A DNA stretch of 64,000 bases from VAXT01 sp038040395 (lineage in GTDB: Bacteria > Actinomycetota > Thermoleophilia > Gaiellales > Gaiellaceae), in NCBI GenBank assembly GCA_038040395.1, contig JBBPIJ010000011.1:21275-85274 (forward strand), written 5' to 3'. The position numbers and the translations under genes are program-made. Of the stretch, positions 59,873-64,000 are shown in pieces. Position 1 is the first letter of the stretch; the number at the start of each line of letters is the position of its first letter. Under the pieces are notes generated by a model. It searched no databases. It worked only from the letters and a program-made list of their open reading frames with translations, and was not told the origin of the DNA.

Positions 59873-60474
59873 GCGCTGGAAATCGTATCGGGGTGGATCA
59901 GCTTCTCGACGTACTTGGCGAGCACGTCCACTTCCAGATTCACTTCGTCACCGGTTGCGAGGGCGCCGAAGGTCGTCTCCTGGAGCGTGTGCGGGATGAG
60001 CGCGACCTCGAGTGCGCCGTCACGGAGCGCCGAGATTGTCAGGGAGACGCCGCCAACCGTGATCGAGCCTTTCTCCACGCAATAGCGCAGGAGCTCCGGG
60101 GGCGCCTCGACCCACATCCGCGCTCCCGTGTCCTCCGGTTCGACCGAGACGACGCGGCCGACACCGTCGACGTGGCCCTGGACGTAGTGACCGCCGAGGG
60201 GCTCGCCCGCGCGGGTGGCCGTCTCGAGGTTCACCTCGTCGCCGGGCTCGAGCCGGCCTAGGGTCGTTCGGCTGAGCGACTCCGGAACGGCCGTGACCGA
60301 GAAGCTGCCGTCGGAGACCGCGGTCGCGGTCAGACAGCAGCCGTCGATCGAGACCGAGTCGCCGACGGCGAGGCGGGCACACGTGCCGGGCGCCTCGATC
60401 CGGAAATGCCGAGCATCTTCCCCACCCTCGGCGGTGACGACGCGCCCTCGCTCGCGAACGATGCCGGTGAACAT
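59869..60474 (-). CDS. ribE: Riboflavin synthase alpha chain
   Basis: 201 residues from ATG at 60474, beginning MFTGIVRERG. Two lumazine-binding halves are visible: DSVSIDGCCLTAT with LGGHYVQGHVDG, and GSITVGGVSLTI at the second. It dismutates lumazine to riboflavin. A longer frame to 60507 is not supported because TAGCCT (60487-60482) seven bases upstream marks a leaderless start here, inside the rib operon. Confidence 0.95.
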   Translation of the reverse strand: MFTGIVRERGRVVTAEGGEDARHFRIEAPGTCARLAVGDSVSIDGCCLTATAVSDGSFSVTAVPESLSRTTLGRLEPGDEVNLETATRAGEPLGGHYVQGHVDGVGRVVSVEPEDTGARMWVEAPPELLRYCVEKGSITVGGVSLTISALRDGALEVALIPHTLQETTFGALATGDEVNLEVDVLAKYVEKLIHPDTISSA

Positions 60475-60481
60475 GAACGAA

Positions 60482-60487
60482 AGGCTA
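60482..60487 (-). promoter_or_regulatory. Candidate internal -10 box of ribE
   Basis: TAGCCT seven bases before the ATG. The 124-bp gap between the 77-residue gene and ribE also holds a GGGGTG/CACCCC stem near 60565-60584. I see no FMN riboswitch there. Confidence 0.5.
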
Positions 60488-60598
60488 CAAGCGGCCCGCG
60501 GATTCACATTTTCGGCTCGATCCCGTCACCCACGCGCGCGGATTTCCTCGCTACGCTCACAGCGGGGGTGCGGGGCGTCACCCCTAAGAAAGGGTCGC

Positions 60599-60832
60599 TT
60601 AGTCTCTGAGCGCCAGGGCTTCGAGCGTCTCCCTGGCAACCGGCTCGAGCTCGGCCCGTTCGCCGGGCTTTGCGCGCTTCAGCAGCTCCGCGAGCTCCGC
60701 GAGCGCGCTGACCTGGCCGGGCGTGAGGTCGTCCGAGCCGCTCTCCTCGATCCCGCGAAGGAGCTCGGCGTTACCGAGATGGCGTCCCAGCCATTGGGAG
60801 ATGAGCCTGATTACTCGGTCGTCGGTGCGCAT
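60599..60832 (-). CDS. Small helical hypothetical protein in the rib operon
   Basis: 77 residues from ATG at 60832, six bases after the ribD stop. Helical, with VIRLISQWLGRHLGNAELLR and ALAELAELLKRAKPGERAEL. No family known. The position inside the operon and the clean spacing support a real gene. Confidence 0.65.
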   Translation of the reverse strand: MRTDDRVIRLISQWLGRHLGNAELLRGIEESGSDDLTPGQVSALAELAELLKRAKPGERAELEPVARETLEALALRD

Positions 60833-60838
60833 TTCGGC

Positions 60839-61774
60839 TCAGGGCTCGTGGACATAAGCGGTCAAGAGGGCATCTTCCCCGACGGGCCGCGTGCGCAGCC
60901 GCGTAAGCGTCAGGGGGCCCGGGAGCCCGGAGACGAGGTCCGGCCCCTCTCCGGAGAGCTTCGGAGCGACGAAGAGCATCAGCTTGTCGACGAGGTCGCC
61001 GGCGAAGAAGGACCCGGCAAGCGTCGGGCCTCCCTCGAGCAGGAGCGACTGCACCCCCTCCTCGGCGAGCCGCTTCAACTCCTCATCGAGCGGCCCCGAG
61101 AGCAGCTCGAGCTCGGATCCCTCCGGCAGCGGTCCCTGACCAAAAGCAACGCGCCGGGGCTGCCGCACAGCATCCACGCCGCGCGCGTCGAGCCTGGGGT
61201 TGTCGGCGCGAACGGTGCCCATGCCGACGGCGACCGCGTCAGAAGCTGCCCGCTCCTCGTGCACGAGCTGCCGAGCCTCCTCGCCCGAGACCCAGCGCTC
61301 CCCCGGCATGCTGATGCGCCCGTCGAGCGTGACCGCGGCCTTGTAGGTGACGAAGGGTCGCCCCTTCGACACCCAGGTTCGCCAAGCTTCGTTCTGCGCC
61401 CGCGCCTCGAAGGAGTCGACGAGCTCGACCTCGACACCCGCCGCGCGCAGCCGGTCGAGCCCCCCTCCGTGCTCCGGATGAGGGTCGAGCGCGCCGGCAA
61501 CGACGTGAGCGATGCCGGCCTCGAGCACGGCGTCCACGCACGGCGGGGTGCTCCCGTGGTGGGAACACGGCTCGAGCGTCACGTAGAGCGTCGCGCTGCG
61601 AGCCGCCTCGCCCGCAGCTTCGAGCGCGACTCTCTCCGCGTGGGGGCCGCCCTTGCGCTCGTGCCAGCCCTCGCCGACGACCTCGCCGTCGCGCACAACG
61701 ACCGCGCCGACGACCGGATTCGGGTGTGTTGTTCCACGCCCGCGTTCGGCGAGCTCGAGCGCGCGCTCCAGCAT
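60839..61774 (-). CDS. ribD: Bifunctional diaminohydroxyphosphoribosylaminopyrimidine deaminase/reductase
   Basis: 311 residues. The deaminase has the zinc ligands in GGPHAERVAL and EPCSHHGSTPPCVDAVL. The reductase begins near residue 143 with KAAVTLDGRISM and has VQSLLLEGGPTLAGSFF. It performs steps two and three of the pyrimidine branch. Shorter than typical (about 360) through a trimmed reductase. Its ATG overlaps the rpe stop by one base (TGATG). Confidence 0.94.
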   Translation of the reverse strand: MLERALELAERGRGTTHPNPVVGAVVVRDGEVVGEGWHERKGGPHAERVALEAAGEAARSATLYVTLEPCSHHGSTPPCVDAVLEAGIAHVVAGALDPHPEHGGGLDRLRAAGVEVELVDSFEARAQNEAWRTWVSKGRPFVTYKAAVTLDGRISMPGERWVSGEEARQLVHEERAASDAVAVGMGTVRADNPRLDARGVDAVRQPRRVAFGQGPLPEGSELELLSGPLDEELKRLAEEGVQSLLLEGGPTLAGSFFAGDLVDKLMLFVAPKLSGEGPDLVSGLPGPLTLTRLRTRPVGEDALLTAYVHEP

Positions 61775-62454
61775 CAGGAGATGGCCTGCGCGAGGAGCCG
61801 GTATGCCTCGCCGATGTCCTCCTGCCCAAAGACGCTCGTGCCTGCGACGAGCAAGTTCGCGCCTGCTTCGCGCGCCTCGGGCGCGTTGCCCGGCCCGACT
61901 CCGCCGTCCACCTGCACGTGAACGCCGGCGGGCAGCAGCTCGCGCACTCGCCTGATGCGAGGGATCGCCTCCGGCATGAACGGCTGCCCGGAGTAGCCGG
62001 GGTGGATGCTCATGCAGAGGACGAGGTCGACGAGCTCGCCGGCGGCCGCAACGACGTCGTCCGGCTCGGTCTCCGGATTGAAGGCCACACCCACTCCTAG
62101 CTCCAGCTCGCGCGCCTGCCGGATCACGTCCGGGAGGTCGTCGCAGGCCTCGTAGTGGACGGTGACGCTGTCGCCCCCCGCCTCCGCGATTTGCCCGAAA
62201 AGCTTCTCGGGGCTCTCGACCATCAGGTGGCAGTCGAGGGCGCCGCCGAGCCGGTGGACGATCGGCGAGATCGACTTGAGGACGATGGGGCCGATCGTGA
62301 TCGGCTCGACGAAGTGCCCGTCGCCGACGTCGAAATGGAAGATCCGCGCCCCGGCCTGCATGAGAGTCTCGATCTGCTCGCCGAGACGTGAGAAGTCGGC
62401 CGCGTAGATCGACGGCTCGACCTCGGCGGTTCGCACCCAGTCATTCCAGCCCAT
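61774..62454 (-). CDS. rpe: Ribulose-phosphate 3-epimerase
   Basis: 226 residues. VEPSIYAADFSRLGEQI, FHFDVGDGHFV, LDCHLMVESP, MSIHPGYSGQPFMP and VDGGV follow the family order, with metal-binding His and Asp. It interconverts ribulose 5-phosphate and xylulose 5-phosphate; ribulose 5-phosphate is the RibB substrate, which explains its place before the rib genes. The rsmB gene often found between fmt and rpe is missing. Confidence 0.95.
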   Translation of the reverse strand: MGWNDWVRTAEVEPSIYAADFSRLGEQIETLMQAGARIFHFDVGDGHFVEPITIGPIVLKSISPIVHRLGGALDCHLMVESPEKLFGQIAEAGGDSVTVHYEACDDLPDVIRQARELELGVGVAFNPETEPDDVVAAAGELVDLVLCMSIHPGYSGQPFMPEAIPRIRRVRELLPAGVHVQVDGGVGPGNAPEAREAGANLLVAGTSVFGQEDIGEAYRLLAQAIS

Positions 62455-62470
62455 CGCTACGCAGATCCTT

Positions 62471-63289
62471 TCAGTCGCGCCGTCCGCGCAGGTATTCCTC
62501 GCCGGTCATCCGGCGCTTGCCCTCCGGCTGGACCTCGAGCAGCTCGAGCCCTCCCGCGGTCAGCTTCGATTCCGAACCGGCCGGGACGGCACGCCACACG
62601 GTGAGCGTTCGGCCGTCAACGACCCCACGGGCGCCTATGTGCGGCGAAAGAGCGCGGATCTGGTTCACCAGGGCTTCGGCGGGCCGGTTCCAGTCGAGCT
62701 GGCGGTCGGCCGGGGTCAGCCTCTCGGCGTATGTTGCTTCGTCCTCGGGCTGCGGCTGAAACTCGGGCGCCTCGAGCACGGTCTCGAGGAGCTCGGCCGC
62801 AACCGCTCCGGCTTTGGCATAGACGGCGCCGGCGTCGTCGTCCGCTCCGATCGCGAAAGCCCGTTGCGCAGCGATCGGCCCCGCGTCGAGCTCCGGCGTC
62901 GTGCGATGAATCGTCACGCCGGTCTCGTCATCGCCGGCCATGATCGCCCTCTCGACCGGGGCCGCTCCTCGCCAGCGCGGAAGCAGCGACGGATGGACGT
63001 TGAGCCAGAGCGTGCGCTCGAGGAGAACCTCGGGGATGAGGGCGCCGTAAGCCGCGACGACGATCGCATCGACGCCCTCGACGTCCGTGGATTCGTCGAG
63101 TTTCTCCGGCTGGCGCACCTCGATCCCCAGGTGCTCGGCGATCTGCTTCGCCGGAGGCGCGCCCACTTTTCGACCCCTGCCCTGCGGGCGGTCCGGCCGA
63201 GTGACGAGGAACGCGACGTCATGGTTCTTGCTCAGTCGCTCCAACACGTCGGCCCCGAGCGGCGCGGTAGCCGCAAGCGCGATTCTCAA
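62471..63289 (-). CDS. fmt: Methionyl-tRNA formyltransferase
   Basis: 272 residues from TTG at 63289. Formyl-tetrahydrofolate domain signature LNVHPSLLPRWRGAAPVERA and HRTTPELDAGPI are clear. The C-terminal tRNA-binding domain is short, so the protein is about 40 residues less than usual. It formylates initiator Met-tRNA. The TTG overlaps the def stop (TTGA), coupling the two. Confidence 0.93.
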   Translation of the reverse strand: MRIALAATAPLGADVLERLSKNHDVAFLVTRPDRPQGRGRKVGAPPAKQIAEHLGIEVRQPEKLDESTDVEGVDAIVVAAYGALIPEVLLERTLWLNVHPSLLPRWRGAAPVERAIMAGDDETGVTIHRTTPELDAGPIAAQRAFAIGADDDAGAVYAKAGAVAAELLETVLEAPEFQPQPEDEATYAERLTPADRQLDWNRPAEALVNQIRALSPHIGARGVVDGRTLTVWRAVPAGSESKLTAGGLELLEVQPEGKRRMTGEEYLRGRRD

Positions 63290-63843
63290 AGCGCGGCTGC
63301 CTGCCGCAGCACGGCAAGCGCCTCGCGGCGGCCCTCTGGCGTCGTCCGGTCGACGATCAGGACGCCGTCGAGGTGGTCGACCTCGTGCTGGGCGACCCGG
63401 GCCGCGAGCCCCTCGAGCTCGAGCTCGACCGGTGCGCCGTCGGCGTCGCGCGCCTCGACTCGCAGGCTGACGGCGCGCTCGACGGGGACGACGACGCCCT
63501 GCAGCGAGAGACAGCCCTCCGTGTCCTCCGCCGTCTCGTCGGAGCGATCGAGAATCGTCGGATTCACGAGCACCCGAGGCTCCTCGTCATCGTCGGTCTG
63601 CAGCACTACGACTCGCCGGAGGATCCCCACCTGCGTGGCGGCGAGCCCGACTCCCATTGCATCCCGCATGAGCCGGGTCATGCGCTCGACAAGTTGCGCG
63701 AGATCCCCGTCGAACGCCTCAACCTCCTGGGCCTGAAGACGCAGGACGGGATCCGGGTACTGCCGGATCTGGGCGAGCGCCAGCCGCCGTGTAGCTTCGG
63801 CCTGCGGATCGAGCTCGTCGGTTGCGACCTGTTCTTCGGACAC
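63286..63843 (-). CDS. def: Peptide deformylase
   Basis: 185 residues from GTG at 63843. Motif 1 GVGLAATQVG, motif 2 EGCLSL and motif 3 QHEVDHLDG give the Cys and two His metal ligands and the catalytic Glu. It removes the formyl group from new proteins. A longer frame to 63900 runs through the duplicated priA end and is rejected because TAGACT is seven bases before the GTG. Confidence 0.95.
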   Translation of the reverse strand: MSEEQVATDELDPQAEATRRLALAQIRQYPDPVLRLQAQEVEAFDGDLAQLVERMTRLMRDAMGVGLAATQVGILRRVVVLQTDDDEEPRVLVNPTILDRSDETAEDTEGCLSLQGVVVPVERAVSLRVEARDADGAPVELELEGLAARVAQHEVDHLDGVLIVDRTTPEGRREALAVLRQAAAL

Positions 63844-63850
63844 GAGAACG

Positions 63851-63856
63851 AGTCTA
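63851..63856 (-). promoter_or_regulatory. Candidate -10 box of def
   Basis: TAGACT seven bases before the GTG at 63843, immediately after the stop codon of the downstream copy of the priA end. Confidence 0.55.
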
Positions 63857-63857
63857 G

Positions 63858-63890
63858 TCAGACGCTTTGAGGGTCCACGTCGACGACGGC
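63858..63890 (-). pseudogene. Displaced second copy of the priA 3' end
   Basis: 33 bases reading AVVDVDPQSV and TGA. They match the likely priA end at 63968-64000 at 29 of 33 positions; three of the four differences are silent third-codon changes (Asp, Pro, Gln) and the fourth changes Leu to Val. There is no start codon for this fragment. Confidence 0.6.
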
Positions 63891-63967
63891 GCCGAGGCAT
63901 CGCTTGCGATGCCGACGAGAGGCCATGCCGGCTTTGCCGGCGTGGCCGTCTTCACCGTGCTGGCTAC
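63891..63967 (-). repeat. 77-bp double-hairpin insert between two priA ends
   Basis: GGCATCGC (63896-63903) pairs perfectly with 63906-63913. GGCCATGCCGGC (63921-63932) pairs with 63936-63947 around TTT with one mismatch. In transcript sense it follows the first priA stop codon. The AAA loop between GCCGGC stems matches the hairpin at 8508-8522. Confidence 0.65.
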
Positions 63968-64000
63968 TCAGAGGCTCTGCGGATCCACGTCGACGACGGC
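63968..64000 (-). CDS. priA: C-terminal end of PriA (partial, cut by window)
   Basis: Ten codons, AVVDVDPQSL, then TGA. The VDVDP ending is typical of primosomal helicase PriA, and priA lies directly upstream of def and fmt in many bacteria. With so few residues the call rests mostly on gene order. Confidence 0.55.
   Translation of the reverse strand, partial: AVVDVDPQSL

Noticed and set aside
60475..60598. Possible FMN riboswitch before ribE
   Set aside because: No conserved FMN-box pattern is present; ribE appears leaderless and lies inside the operon.
1..64000. CRISPR arrays, prophage, transposase or integrase genes
   Set aside because: No regularly spaced repeats and no recognisable phage or transposase protein in any frame.

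Overview
This 64 kb window is dense, very GC-rich bacterial chromosome with no rRNA, tRNA, CRISPR array, prophage or transposase gene that I can see, and no gene-free stretch longer than about 180 bases. Gene content (Lhr-type giant helicase, stand-alone LigD polymerase domain, Nei-type glycosylase starting MPEGD, ParA/FtsZ pair, several acyl-CoA enzymes, class III cyclase/ATPase/TPR proteins) and abundant GTG/TTG starts point to an actinobacterium. My best guess is a deep-branching one (Thermoleophilia/Gaiellales-like); that placement is inference from gene style, not a database match.

Layout. 1-4.4 kb: a partial FAD oxidoreductase and a DapA-family lyase, divergent from an enoyl-CoA hydratase and a biotin carboxylase/BCCP subunit, then an SCP2 protein. 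4.5-8.5 kb: leucyl aminopeptidase, acyl-CoA dehydrogenase and a CstB-like persulfide dioxygenase-rhodanese. 8.5-18.6 kb (minus): an operon of MFS transporter, MeaB GTPase, threonine dehydratase and two tandem Zn-ribbon/cyclase/AAA/TPR signalling proteins. 18.7-24.1 kb: a radical SAM protein, a frameshifted lipoprotein gene, HisC, a GNAT and a gamma-glutamyltransferase. 24.2-30.7 kb: a polytopic membrane protein, FtsZ with a long N-terminal extension, ParA, a HEPN-like protein and Nei. 30.9-37.6 kb: Lhr helicase, a TPR-cyclase and a HIT protein. 37.7-41.2 kb (plus): HIT-like, HhH-GPD, double-Nudix, secreted protein and CHRD-like lipoprotein. 41.2-45.9 kb (minus): carotenoid-desaturase-like oxidoreductase, LigD polymerase domain, methyltransferase, acyl-CoA dehydrogenase, a 56-residue protein and a VOC protein. 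46-54.6 kb: amidohydrolase, DUF1059, M20 peptidase, primary sigma factor, TPR protein, then rhodanese-MoeB, JAMM protease, sarcosine-oxidase-like enzyme and a cupredoxin. 54.7-64 kb (minus): priA(end)-def-fmt-rpe-ribD-orf77-ribE-ribBA-ribH, rpmB, then fakA-response regulator-degV.

Two organising features stand out. First, most transcription-unit starts carry a TANNNT hexamer only 6-10 bases before the start codon, as expected for leaderless mRNAs, and several divergent pairs share interlocked -10 boxes in gaps of 11-23 bp. Second, many 3' ends carry structured repeats that begin within a few bases of a stop codon: two recognisable double-hairpin families with two copies each, other double hairpins, and two roughly 170-base imperfect palindromes. 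These stop-proximal elements, including one flanked by a duplicated priA 3' end, are the least explained structures in the window.
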